A stretch of DNA of 5,508 nt from JBMOLK01 sp049325575. GTDB lineage: Bacteria; Bacillota; Clostridia; Acetivibrionales; Acetivibrionaceae. Shown here piece after piece: positions 1 to 5,451 of the stretch (position 1 is the stretch's first letter; every line of letters begins with the position of its first letter). A program made the position numbers and the translations under genes. The notes below the pieces were generated by a model that made no database searches, had not been told where the DNA came from, and saw nothing but the letters and a program-made list of their open reading frames with translations. The stretch lies in the NCBI GenBank assembly GCA_049325575.1, contig JBMOLK010000269.1, positions 1 through 5,508 of the forward strand, in the 5' to 3' direction.

Positions 1-2
1 CA

Positions 3-155
3 CCCACAACTATATCCATAACTATCCCAACAACTACACTCACACCTACACTCACACCTACACCCACAACTACGCCAACACTCTCACCTGCACCTGTACC
101 AACACCTGCGCGAACACCTACACCAACACCTTCCACTATATCCAGGACTACACCG
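3..155 (+). repeat. Low-complexity Thr-Pro linker coding repeat
   Basis: An imperfect run of ACA/ACT/CCT/CCA codons encodes a Thr/Pro linker directly before the first SLH repeat. It contains tandem copies of a 12-nt unit of the type CTCACACCTACA. Such linkers are common between modules of clostridial surface and cellulosomal proteins and are prone to length change by slippage. The repeat may extend upstream of the window. Confidence 0.8.
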
Positions 156-752
156 GTTTTTTCAGATGTTTTACCCAAACACTGGGCGTATGAAGCAATA
201 AGGGATATGGTTGAAAGAGGGATAGTAAGAGGCTACCCTGATAAGTCATTCAAGCCTGATAAGCCCGTGACCAGAGCGGAGTTTGTGAAGATCATGGTAG
301 CTGCGCTCAAGTTAGAACAAGAAAATTATACTAATGCATCCTTTAAAGATGTAAGTACTGACCATTGGGCATTCAGGTCTGTAGAATCCGGGAAATTTTA
401 TCTGCCTGGGTATAGGACAGTAAATGGTGATTACTACAAGCCAGACGAAGCAGCTGTAAGAGAGGATATAGTGGCGGCACTTGTAAAAGCCCTTGGCTAT
501 AGCAATAAAACTCCGGATTATAGTATCCTTGAGCAGTATTCAGATAAAGACAAAATTTCAGAGAACCTTAGAAAGTATATAGCTATTGCAGTTGAACATG
601 GAATAATAAAAGGGTATCCTGCAGGAACTGACGGCAAGCTCACCTTTGGCCCGAAGAGAACATTAACCCGTGCCGAAGCAGCCAGAATCATGGGGACAGC
701 AATTGAAATAGTCTCATCTTCAATTGAAAATGATGGTGAAGAAATCAACTAA
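3..752 (+). CDS. S-layer-homology (SLH) surface protein, 5'-partial
   Basis: This is the C-terminal 249 residues of a larger protein. The frame is open from position 3 with no stop, so an ATG at 207 is internal: starting there would cut the first SLH repeat in half. In-window residues 1-51 are a Thr/Pro-rich linker. Three SLH repeats follow, at about 52-103 (VFSDV, HWAYEAI, GYPD, VTRAE at 89-93), about 114-165 (FKDV, HWAF, ending in a degenerate AVRED), and about 177-230 (QYSDKDKI, GIIKGYP, LTRAE at 221-225). A short acidic tail ends in EEIN. SLH triplets bind pyruvylated secondary cell-wall polymer and anchor exported proteins to the cell surface. The missing N-terminal part decides the function: it could be an enzyme, a cohesin-bearing anchoring scaffoldin or an S-layer protein. 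Nothing in the window decides between these. The SLH and linker assignment is secure; the role is unknown. Confidence 0.93.
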   Translation, partial: PTTISITIPTTTLTPTLTPTPTTTPTLSPAPVPTPARTPTPTPSTISRTTPVFSDVLPKHWAYEAIRDMVERGIVRGYPDKSFKPDKPVTRAEFVKIMVAALKLEQENYTNASFKDVSTDHWAFRSVESGKFYLPGYRTVNGDYYKPDEAAVREDIVAALVKALGYSNKTPDYSILEQYSDKDKISENLRKYIAIAVEHGIIKGYPAGTDGKLTFGPKRTLTRAEAARIMGTAIEIVSSSIENDGEEIN

Positions 753-755
753 ACA

Positions 756-781
756 AAAAAGCCGGATCTCTCCGGCTTTTT
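756..781. terminator. Bidirectional intrinsic terminator
   Basis: A perfect 11-bp stem (756-766 with 771-781) closes a TCTC tetraloop. The GC core is GCCGGA/TCCGGC, flanked by an A-run on the left and a T-run on the right, so each strand has a hairpin followed by U residues. It starts 4 nt after the SLH gene stop and ends 9 nt before the stop of the convergent lipoprotein gene, so it can serve both. Confidence 0.95.
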
Positions 782-789
782 ACCTTGTA

Positions 790-1989
790 TTATTCTTTTT
801 CCAGTGCATCTTCCGAATACTTAATATTTGAATTCCATAAAATCCACTCTTCATAGCCGGCATCATAAACTGCTTTAATTTGCTGTCTTACTTCTTCAGC
901 ACCATATTTCTTGAAATTACCGGCCCCTAGCCATGAAGCAGTAAAGTCCTGTAAATAAGGTCTTACCTTTGCCCTGTAATCAGGTACTTTGGCAATTCTA
1001 TCGTTTGCTCTTTTTAATGTATTATACACAACATTATATGGATCGAGATCAGGTTTAGGAAATACAACTTTGTTTATTGTCTGCCCTGAATAGTAATGAG
1101 AAGGATATACCATTGGGCTTATATAATCAACATCTTTTCCGACATATTCAAGATATTGACCTATCTTTTCCGTATCATTAGGACTTTCACATATTATACC
1201 AAACACATCCGCAGACAAAACAGCATCAGGCATTTCACTTCTGGCATATGCAAGAAATTCGTTTATCGCCTCATATAATTTTTTATCTCCAGCGCCTGGA
1301 AATACCATTTTAGACTTATTTCCATCAGGAAACCGAACATAGTCGAATTGTATTTCGTCTACTCCCTTTGCAAGCGCTTCCTTTGCTATATCAACATTGT
1401 ATTTCCATGCTTCTTTGTTATATGCATTAACCCATGTCATACCATTATGAACTAAAAATCCTCCAGATGTGTTTTTTATTGCCCAGTCAGGCATTTTCTT
1501 TGATATAACCGGATCTTTAAAACATACAACCCTTCCTATCACATAAATTCCATTATCCTTAAACTCCTTAACTACTTCATCTATCTTGTATCTCCTTTGG
1601 AAAGTTTGTTTTTCCTTAACAAGGGGAACCTCAGAGGGGTAGCTGACATAACCGGTGTCATCTTTTATATCAATAACATAGGCATTTATTTCTGTGGTTT
1701 TTGCCAGGTTTACAAAGTGATCAACAGTACTTTTGTGACTAAGAGGCCATGAGGACAAAAATAAAGCCTTGACCTTTGGAGACTCCGGTGAAGGTTCCGG
1801 TGATGGTTCCAATGATGGCTCGGGTGAAGGTTCAGGCTCTGGTGCACTGACAATAGGAGTTGAAGGTTTATCATTTTTGCCTGATGGGGCTTCCTCTATA
1901 ACCCTGCTGCTGCAGCCTGCAAATGCAACCAATGCTATAGTATACACAACTACTATGAACAGCACTTTAGAATTAAACTTGTTTTTCAT
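790..1989 (-). CDS. Lipoprotein with DUF4015-type putative glycoside hydrolase domain
   Basis: The product has 399 residues. A hydrophobic signal (about 8-25) ends in VAFAGC, a lipobox with Cys26, so I predict a lipid-anchored protein outside the membrane. Residues 47-70 are a Pro-Glu-Ser linker. From about 72 to 395 the sequence matches my knowledge of the DUF4015 (Pfam PF13200) putative glycosyl hydrolase, TIM-barrel-like family. Landmarks are YVIDIKDDTGYVSY (104-117), IGRVVCFKDP (151-160), WVNAYN (186-191), DEIQFDYVRFPDG (211-223), SADVFG (259-264), ISPMVYPSHY (290-299) and GYEEWILWN (378-386). The acidic strand ends at 216 and 261 are candidate catalytic or ligand residues by analogy only. 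The substrate is unknown. I chose the ATG at 1989 because GGGGGT (1994-1999) sits just upstream; a TTG four codons earlier overlaps that site. The gene appears monocistronic, converging on the SLH gene. Confidence 0.85.
   Translation of the reverse strand: MKNKFNSKVLFIVVVYTIALVAFAGCSSRVIEEAPSGKNDKPSTPIVSAPEPEPSPEPSLEPSPEPSPESPKVKALFLSSWPLSHKSTVDHFVNLAKTTEINAYVIDIKDDTGYVSYPSEVPLVKEKQTFQRRYKIDEVVKEFKDNGIYVIGRVVCFKDPVISKKMPDWAIKNTSGGFLVHNGMTWVNAYNKEAWKYNVDIAKEALAKGVDEIQFDYVRFPDGNKSKMVFPGAGDKKLYEAINEFLAYARSEMPDAVLSADVFGIICESPNDTEKIGQYLEYVGKDVDYISPMVYPSHYYSGQTINKVVFPKPDLDPYNVVYNTLKRANDRIAKVPDYRAKVRPYLQDFTASWLGAGNFKKYGAEEVRQQIKAVYDAGYEEWILWNSNIKYSEDALEKE
1787..1846 (-). repeat. 12-nt tandem repeats encoding the PEPS linker
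   Basis: Five imperfect 12-nt units (plus-strand type GGTGAAGGTTCC) lie inside the lipoprotein gene and encode its Pro-Glu-Pro-Ser linker. The units differ mostly by single bases. This spacer holds the barrel domain away from the lipid anchor and may vary in length between strains. Confidence 0.75.
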
Positions 1990-1993
1990 ATTG

Positions 1994-1999
1994 ACCCCC
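1994..1999 (-). promoter_or_regulatory. Ribosome binding site deciding the lipoprotein start
   Basis: On the minus strand GGGGGT is followed after 4 nt (CAAT) by the ATG at 1989. It is the only purine-rich anti-SD match near the start and overlaps the upstream TTG alternative, so it selects the ATG that begins MKNKF. Confidence 0.65.
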
Positions 2000-2051
2000 A
2001 AAATTATTAGTTTGGTTATGCCTGAGAAAAAAAACAGAAATCATATAAAGT

Positions 2052-2089
2052 TTTGTTAGGATAACAATTAATATTATAAATCTAACAAA
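2052..2089 (-). promoter_or_regulatory. Candidate promoter -10 inside an inverted repeat, lipoprotein gene
   Basis: On the minus strand a perfect TATAAT (2078-2073) lies 84 nt upstream of the lipoprotein start. The matching -35 is poor: TTTTCA at 2100-2095 with a 16-nt spacer. The -10 sits between two perfect 8-bp arms, TTTGTTAG (2052-2059) and CTAACAAA (2082-2089). Such a layout could be an operator, but AT-rich DNA gives such matches easily and no regulator is identified. Confidence 0.3.
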
Positions 2090-2275
2090 GATTTTGAAAA
2101 AAAACAATATAATTTCTCAACTTAAGAAACGGGAATTTTCCCCACCATATCTGTGTTAAAATGTTTTATTGTAATTTATCAGGGAATTTATCAATTATTT
2201 TAAGCAAATATCTCTTCATCAAAGTTAAGAAAAAATGTAGCCGCTGCAAGAAGTGTAAAACTTAGTACAATTTGA

Positions 2276-2307
2276 ACACAGGCTTCCCGGAATAGGAGAG
2301 CCTGTGT
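2276..2307 (-). terminator. 3' hairpin downstream of the pectate lyase gene
   Basis: A perfect 9-bp stem, ACACAGGCT (2276-2284) with AGCCTGTGT (2299-2307), encloses a 14-nt loop. It begins 43 nt after the pectate lyase stop. On the minus strand the following sequence is TTCAAATTGT, a weak U-tract, so it may be a poor intrinsic terminator or a hairpin that protects the mRNA 3' end. Confidence 0.6.
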
Positions 2308-2350
2308 CGAAACAAAGAAATATCTTAATTATCTATGTAGGTAAAATGTC

Positions 2351-4138
2351 TTATCTGTTACCTGCTCCCGCAGTTACGATGCTTTTAACATTACTGCCTG
2401 GGTCCATAGCATAACTATATGGAGGGTCAAAAACGTCAGAGTTTGGCGCCCAGGTAGGAATCGAAGTATTCACAAATGCATTGCCGCTGTTCCATTGAAT
2501 TTTCCCTTGATTGCTGCTGGAACTATAATTGCTCCAAGCTTCTCTCTGATTATCGAAATAGTTGTTTTCAACCAGTATCTGACTGTAAACACCGACACCA
2601 ATATTGTAGTCACTGGAAGAACCATAGTAATTGTTATATACGTGTACTTGCCCGTAACGTACACGCGGCATTCTTTGCTTACATCCACTGTCGTACCAGT
2701 TATGGTGCATGGTTACATGAAGCTTTCCAGAATCACCGGTAGCACTATCCGAGTTACCTATGAGGTTTACAAAATTGTGCTGTGTTTGGTTGACGTAACG
2801 GAACCGGCACCATGAAACAGTAACATAATCTGATCCCCTTACGATATCCAATGAACCGTCTGCACAGTCAGTAAAGGTACATTTGGTAATGAAGACTTTG
2901 GTGCTTTCAGAAACTTCAATACCATCCCCGCTGCCTGCACCAGAGGGATTCGTTATGTTGAGGTTTTTGATGATTACATTGCTGACCCCACTAAGGCGTA
3001 TATTTCCTATAATAGTACTGCTTGAGTCTTTACCTTGTATGGTTTTGTTGGACTTTACATTAAGTGATGATGACCCTAGATCTATGCTGCCAGAAACTGT
3101 GATGATCATTGCCGAAGATGACCCAGCGGCTGATATAAGATCTGATGCATTGGCAACAGTGACTGAAGTTCCGCCAGCTCCGCCGGTTGTACCTTGTGCA
3201 AATCCATCAACGCTATTGTCAGTAGGACTTGGTGTAGGTATTGGTGTAAGTGTTGGTTTAGGCGTAGCTGTAGGTGAATTTGTAGGTGTAAGTGTTGGTG
3301 TTGGTTTAGGTGTAGCTGTAGGTGTATTTGTAGGTGTTGGTATCGGTGTAGGTGTTATGCCACCAAGGGGTAAAGTTGTAATGATTTTTAATATATATCT
3401 TTTTAATATAGTTAAGTCTGTTGAATCAACAGTGTTATCAAGGTTTAAATCACCGTATCTTATCTGATAGCTATCGAAATCAGCAATTCTAAGAACATAT
3501 CTTTTTAGTAAGGTAAGGTCGGTTGAGTTTACAGTATTGTCTTTATTTAAATCACCATAAAGAGCTGTTCCTGTAGGTGTAGGTATGCTACCAGTAGCTT
3601 TAACTATAATAGAATACATGCAACTACCCGATGTAGCGCCATTAGATCCCAGGGACACTAAGGTATTTGCTGCAAAATCCTTTTTATAAAGGCTATAAGA
3701 TACATTCGTTGCTTCATCATCAACAAGATTATCCCCTGTATCCACCCATCCAGTAAGCCATGAAGGCCTGGATGTAATCCTGTCGTCATAGGCTACATAG
3801 ACAGAACAGTCTGCTGTAACAGTAAATGTAACTAGCGGACTGCTGGTGTATGCTTTTGAATCATTAGCGGTTCTAATCCAATCACTTCCCAGATATGTAG
3901 AAGGTAGTGATTGGATTTTATATGTCCTGTCACCAAAAAGAGTACTTCCAACTTGAATGTTTGTCATTGCCGACCAGTTAGCCGCATTGGCTGTGTCTAT
4001 CACAGATAAACCCGTGATAATCCCGGCACTTGTTGCCGCTTGGGCAGTATAAGAGCCAAACGGTATAACACCGGTAAATAATGCCGCAAGTATGAAAACC
4101 GTAAGCACTACACTGACAATTTTTTTACTTTTTAACAT
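2351..4138 (-). CDS. Dockerin-bearing secreted pectate lyase, family PL1
   Basis: This 595-residue exported enzyme is predicted to cleave polygalacturonate by beta-elimination while docked in a cellulosome. A signal peptide ends at AQA-A (34/35). Residues 36-182 form a beta-rich domain I cannot assign (GLSVIDT, GDRTYKI, WIRTANDSK). A type I dockerin spans 194-258, with Ca-loops starting at D196 and D230, Ser-Thr at 205-206 and 239-240, and Lys-Arg at 212-213 and 246-247. A Thr-Pro linker (261-306) leads to the PL1 domain (about 310-595). Its landmarks are DGSLDIVRGSDYVTVSW (427-443; D427 and D431 fit calcium ligands), NLIG (458-461), HHNWYD (478-483) and RMPRVRYG (489-496), where R489 and R494 match the paired arginines of PelC-type enzymes. 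The HVYNNYY strand follows. The PelC catalytic lysine is not obvious; the region reads QTQHNFVN. The start at 4138 has a GGGAGGTT site 7 nt upstream; an in-frame ATG at 4177 lacks one. Confidence 0.95.
   Translation of the reverse strand: MLKSKKIVSVVLTVFILAALFTGVIPFGSYTAQAATSAGIITGLSVIDTANAANWSAMTNIQVGSTLFGDRTYKIQSLPSTYLGSDWIRTANDSKAYTSSPLVTFTVTADCSVYVAYDDRITSRPSWLTGWVDTGDNLVDDEATNVSYSLYKKDFAANTLVSLGSNGATSGSCMYSIIVKATGSIPTPTGTALYGDLNKDNTVNSTDLTLLKRYVLRIADFDSYQIRYGDLNLDNTVDSTDLTILKRYILKIITTLPLGGITPTPIPTPTNTPTATPKPTPTLTPTNSPTATPKPTLTPIPTPSPTDNSVDGFAQGTTGGAGGTSVTVANASDLISAAGSSSAMIITVSGSIDLGSSSLNVKSNKTIQGKDSSSTIIGNIRLSGVSNVIIKNLNITNPSGAGSGDGIEVSESTKVFITKCTFTDCADGSLDIVRGSDYVTVSWCRFRYVNQTQHNFVNLIGNSDSATGDSGKLHVTMHHNWYDSGCKQRMPRVRYGQVHVYNNYYGSSSDYNIGVGVYSQILVENNYFDNQREAWSNYSSSSNQGKIQWNSGNAFVNTSIPTWAPNSDVFDPPYSYAMDPGSNVKSIVTAGAGNR
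3252..3337 (-). repeat. 48-nt period duplication in the Thr-Pro linker
   Basis: Two 38-nt copies, 3252-3289 and 3300-3337, agree at 36 positions and are offset by 48 nt. They encode two rounds of a 16-residue Thr-Pro unit (TNTPTATPKP then TNSPTATPKP) between dockerin and catalytic domain. The high identity suggests a recent internal duplication; the frame is kept. Confidence 0.85.
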
Positions 4139-4145
4139 AACAAAG

Positions 4146-4153
4146 AACCTCCC
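4146..4153 (-). promoter_or_regulatory. Ribosome binding site deciding the pectate lyase start
   Basis: On the minus strand GGGAGGTT is followed after 7 nt by the ATG at 4138. This is a near-ideal site and spacing. It places the start at MLKSKK, giving a compact signal peptide, and rules out the ATG 13 codons upstream. Confidence 0.92.
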
Positions 4154-4208
4154 GTATAAAGATTTTTTTTGTGTCACTCGATCATCTTACCTATTCATGT
4201 AGGCATAA

Positions 4209-4242
4209 TATCGAATTTTATTCTTGATATTAAAATTCGGTA
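4209..4242. repeat. Inverted repeat across the pectate lyase -10 and start region
   Basis: CGAATTTTA (4212-4220) and TAAAATTCG (4231-4239) are perfect 9-bp arms around a 10-nt spacer. With one T-G pair the stem extends to 12 bp (4209-4220 with 4231-4242). The right arm is the CGAATTTTA -10 element of the predicted SigI promoter; the left arm lies just past the expected transcription start. It may be an operator or a 5' leader structure, or partly chance in AT-rich DNA. Confidence 0.55.
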
Positions 4243-4268
4243 ATAAAGTATATTTTGTCAGGAATTTT
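4231..4268 (-). promoter_or_regulatory. Predicted SigI-type promoter of the pectate lyase gene
   Basis: Read on the minus strand: AAAATTCC (4268-4261), T, GACAAAA (4259-4253), a 13-nt spacer, then CGAATTTTA (4239-4231). The A-tract at -35 and CGAA at -10 fit the known SigI pattern. The same motif precedes sigI with 30 of 38 identical positions and no gap. Transcription would start near 4230, leaving a leader of about 90 nt that carries the gene's ribosome site. The class is inferred from motif knowledge and the repeated copy, not from expression data. Confidence 0.75.
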
Positions 4269-4313
4269 AAAAATATTTACTTCCGAAAATTCAAAATGGA
4301 AGATGCGGTGAGA

Positions 4314-4380
4314 GAAGAGAAAGGGGGTGCTGCTCCCTACTTAAAAGTAGTTTTGCAGCAGCCCCATAAGGGAAGAGAAA
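4314..4380. repeat. Nested GC-rich hairpin with flanking direct repeats
   Basis: The arms GGGG-G-TGCTGC (4323-4333) and GCAGCA-G-CCCC (4355-4365) pair at 10 of 11 positions. Inside is a second stem, CTACTT (4337-4342) with AAGTAG (4345-4350). The direct repeat GAAGAGAAA abuts the left side (4314-4322) and recurs 6 nt past the right side (4372-4380). It stands out from the AT-rich surroundings. No U-tract follows on the plus strand and no gene lies just upstream, so it is not a clear terminator. It may be a small MITE-like or REP-like insertion, or a structured RNA. Confidence 0.6.
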
Positions 4381-4513
4381 AGATCGTGCACTTACATGAA
4401 GAAACTCATCTTCTTCGCTTATTAATTCGTATAGATTATTATTTTTTATCGCATTTTTTATGAAATATTAAATTTTTTTTAGAAGAAAACTGATATCTGT
4501 ATTTATATATTGC

Positions 4514-4551
4514 AAAATTCCCGACAAAAAAATTTTTCATATCGAATTTTA
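4514..4551 (+). promoter_or_regulatory. Predicted SigI-type autoregulatory promoter of sigI
   Basis: AAAATTCC (4514-4521), C, GACAAAA (4523-4529, within an A-tract running to 4532), a 13-nt spacer, then CGAATTTTA (4543-4551). CGAA at -10 and the A-tract at -35 match what is known of SigI promoters in Bacillus and C. thermocellum. Transcription would start near 4553-4556 and give a leader of about 140 nt. Autoregulation is usual for SigI operons. No good sigma-A promoter is visible; the TATAAT at 4616-4621 lacks a -35. Confidence 0.75.
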
Positions 4552-4581
4552 GTAAGATAGAATTAACATAATTAAATAATG

Positions 4582-4616
4582 ATTGAACGGCCAGTACTTT
4601 ATTTAGCACGTTCAAT
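4582..4616 (+). promoter_or_regulatory. Inverted repeat in the predicted sigI leader
   Basis: Perfect 8-bp arms ATTGAACG (4582-4589) and CGTTCAAT (4609-4616) enclose 19 nt. The right arm overlaps a TATAAT (4616-4621). It could be an RNA hairpin in the sigI leader or a protein-binding site for basal control. No family is recognised. Confidence 0.4.
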
Positions 4617-4682
4617 ATAATTAAAATTGATGATAGTTATAGTCGATAATTCTTTTAGATAAATTGATCTGTAATTTAGAAG

Positions 4683-4688
4683 AGGTGG
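4683..4688 (+). promoter_or_regulatory. Ribosome binding site deciding the sigI start
   Basis: AGGTGG, within AGAAGAGGTGG, is followed after 5 nt by TTG at 4694. An in-frame TTG at 4664 lies upstream of this site and has no such site of its own, so 4694 is the better start. Confidence 0.8.
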
Positions 4689-4693
4689 TATTT

Positions 4694-5395
4694 TTGATAT
4701 ATATCTTAACTGTATACAACTCTAATGGGCAAGATTTGGCACATATTATTTTAAGAATTAAGGAAGGGGACAATCAGCTTAGGGAAAAGTTCATAAAAGA
4801 TTATATTCCTTTTATTGTAAAAGTTCTAACAAGTTCTACCCAGACCAAAATAGATATAAAGAACAGTGATGAATACAGCATTGGCCTGATAGCATTCAAC
4901 GAAGCTATTGAAAAATATGATGCAAATAAAAACAAAAAGGCATTTAACTTCTTTACATTTGCTACACAGGTAATAAAGAGAAGAGTAATCGACTATTTAA
5001 GATTTAATTCAAAAAATAAAATGGAAATCCCATTCTCGTATTTCGAAGAAAGGGATGTTAGTATTGAAGATAAATATCTTAAGGATGAATCATGGGCAAA
5101 TTTTGACAGAATGGAAGTTTTCCAGGAAATAAATCATTACAGTAAGATGCTAAAGACCTTTGATATTGATATTAATGATTTACATAAGTATACACCAAAG
5201 CACACTGACTCTATTAAAATGTGTGTTGACATTGGACGTAAGATAGCAGAGAACAAGGACATCTACAATAAAATAGTTGAAAAGAAATATTTTCCGATGA
5301 AGGATTTGCTGAAGTTGGTAAGTGTTCATCCAAGTACCATAGAGAAGAACAGAAAGTTCATATTATCTGTGAGTGTTATTTACCCCCTGTGTTAG
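4694..5395 (+). CDS. sigI: SigI-family RNA polymerase sigma factor, 3' end cut by an IS
   Basis: The 233-residue product is a SigI-type alternative sigma factor. The core-binding and -10 part contains YIPFI (37-41), DEYSIGLIAFNEAIEKY (59-75) and FFTFATQVIKRRVIDYLR (86-103). The SigI-specific C-terminal domain contains TPKHTDS (167-173) and a helix-turn-helix with LVSVHPSTIEKNRKFIL (208-224). B. subtilis SigI has matching motifs, including the AFNEAIEKY and PKHTD stretches, and continues after the helix-turn-helix for about 20 more residues. Here the sequence ends in VSVIYPLC, with the last codons coming from IS DNA. The recognition helix looks complete but the terminal segment is lost. In C. 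thermocellum a SigI is held by a membrane RsgI whose outer domain senses polysaccharide; rsgI normally follows sigI. The divergent dockerin pectate lyase with the same promoter motif suggests a pectin-response role. Activity of the shortened protein is uncertain. Confidence 0.9.
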   Translation: MIYILTVYNSNGQDLAHIILRIKEGDNQLREKFIKDYIPFIVKVLTSSTQTKIDIKNSDEYSIGLIAFNEAIEKYDANKNKKAFNFFTFATQVIKRRVIDYLRFNSKNKMEIPFSYFEERDVSIEDKYLKDESWANFDRMEVFQEINHYSKMLKTFDIDINDLHKYTPKHTDSIKMCVDIGRKIAENKDIYNKIVEKKYFPMKDLLKLVSVHPSTIEKNRKFILSVSVIYPLC

Positions 5396-5409
5396 GATAG
5401 TTGTCGTGT

Positions 5410-5443
5410 GAGATAAAATATGATAATCTCGTACAGAGGGGAG
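5410..5443 (+). promoter_or_regulatory. IS leader: small hairpin, weak promoter and ribosome site
   Basis: GAGAT (5410-5414) and ATCTC (5426-5430) can form a small stem. GATAAT (5422-5427) with TTGTCG (5401-5406) is a weak promoter pair with a short 15-nt spacer. AGGGGAG (5437-5443) lies 8 nt before the ATG at 5452 and is a good ribosome site. The promoter and hairpin are tentative; the ribosome site is solid. Confidence 0.45.
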
Positions 5444-5451
5444 AGATAATT

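Larger units (their letters stand above)
1990..2350. other. Intergenic region between lipoprotein and pectate lyase genes
   Basis: About 360 bp of AT-rich DNA separates two minus-strand genes. It holds the lipoprotein ribosome site and weak promoter candidate on the left and the pectate lyase 3' hairpin on the right. The middle (about 2100-2270) shows only a small GGGAA/TTCCC inverted repeat near 2130-2142 and no convincing gene or RNA. Confidence 0.6.
4139..4693. other. Divergent regulatory region between pectate lyase and sigI
   Basis: About 555 bp of AT-rich DNA lie between the two start codons. From left to right it holds the pectate lyase ribosome site, the inverted repeat over its -10, its SigI-type promoter, the nested hairpin, a small GAAGAA/TTCTTC hairpin (4398-4416), the sigI SigI-type promoter, an inverted repeat in the sigI leader and the sigI ribosome site. 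I see no convincing coding sequence: an open frame across 4224-4463 has no ribosome site and is shaped by the hairpin. Confidence 0.7.

Noticed and set aside
1..155. CRISPR-like or satellite repeat at the left edge
   Set aside because: The repeats are short, imperfect and in frame, encoding a Thr-Pro linker directly before an SLH domain.
2161..2265. Plus-strand 34-codon frame with a CSRCKKC motif
   Set aside because: There is no ribosome site or promoter before the ATG, and the length is what AT-rich spacer can give by chance.
2495..2815. Plus-strand frames opposite the PL1 catalytic domain, with one more opposite the lipoprotein gene at 1769-2059
   Set aside because: The opposite strand holds well-recognised domains with proper starts; these are mirror frames.
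2883..3467. Long plus-strand frame opposite the pectate lyase, Val/Gly-rich
   Set aside because: It is the complement of the Thr-Pro linker and flanking domains; the Gly-Val pattern is produced by the linker repeats.
4139..4177. ATG at 4177 as the pectate lyase start
   Set aside because: It has no ribosome site and would place the GGGAGGTT site inside the coding sequence, with a longer than usual N-terminal region.
4224..4463. Open plus-strand frame of 79 codons in the divergent region, with an internal ATG at 4296
   Set aside because: Neither start has a ribosome site, the frame crosses the pectate lyase promoter and the GC-rich hairpin, and the protein resembles nothing I know.
4616..4621. 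TATAAT as a sigma-A promoter for sigI
   Set aside because: No -35 element lies at 16-18 nt upstream; TTGAAC at 4583 is 27 nt away.
4664..4693. Upstream TTG at 4664 as the sigI start
   Set aside because: The strong AGGTGG site lies between 4664 and 4694 and fits the TTG at 4694.
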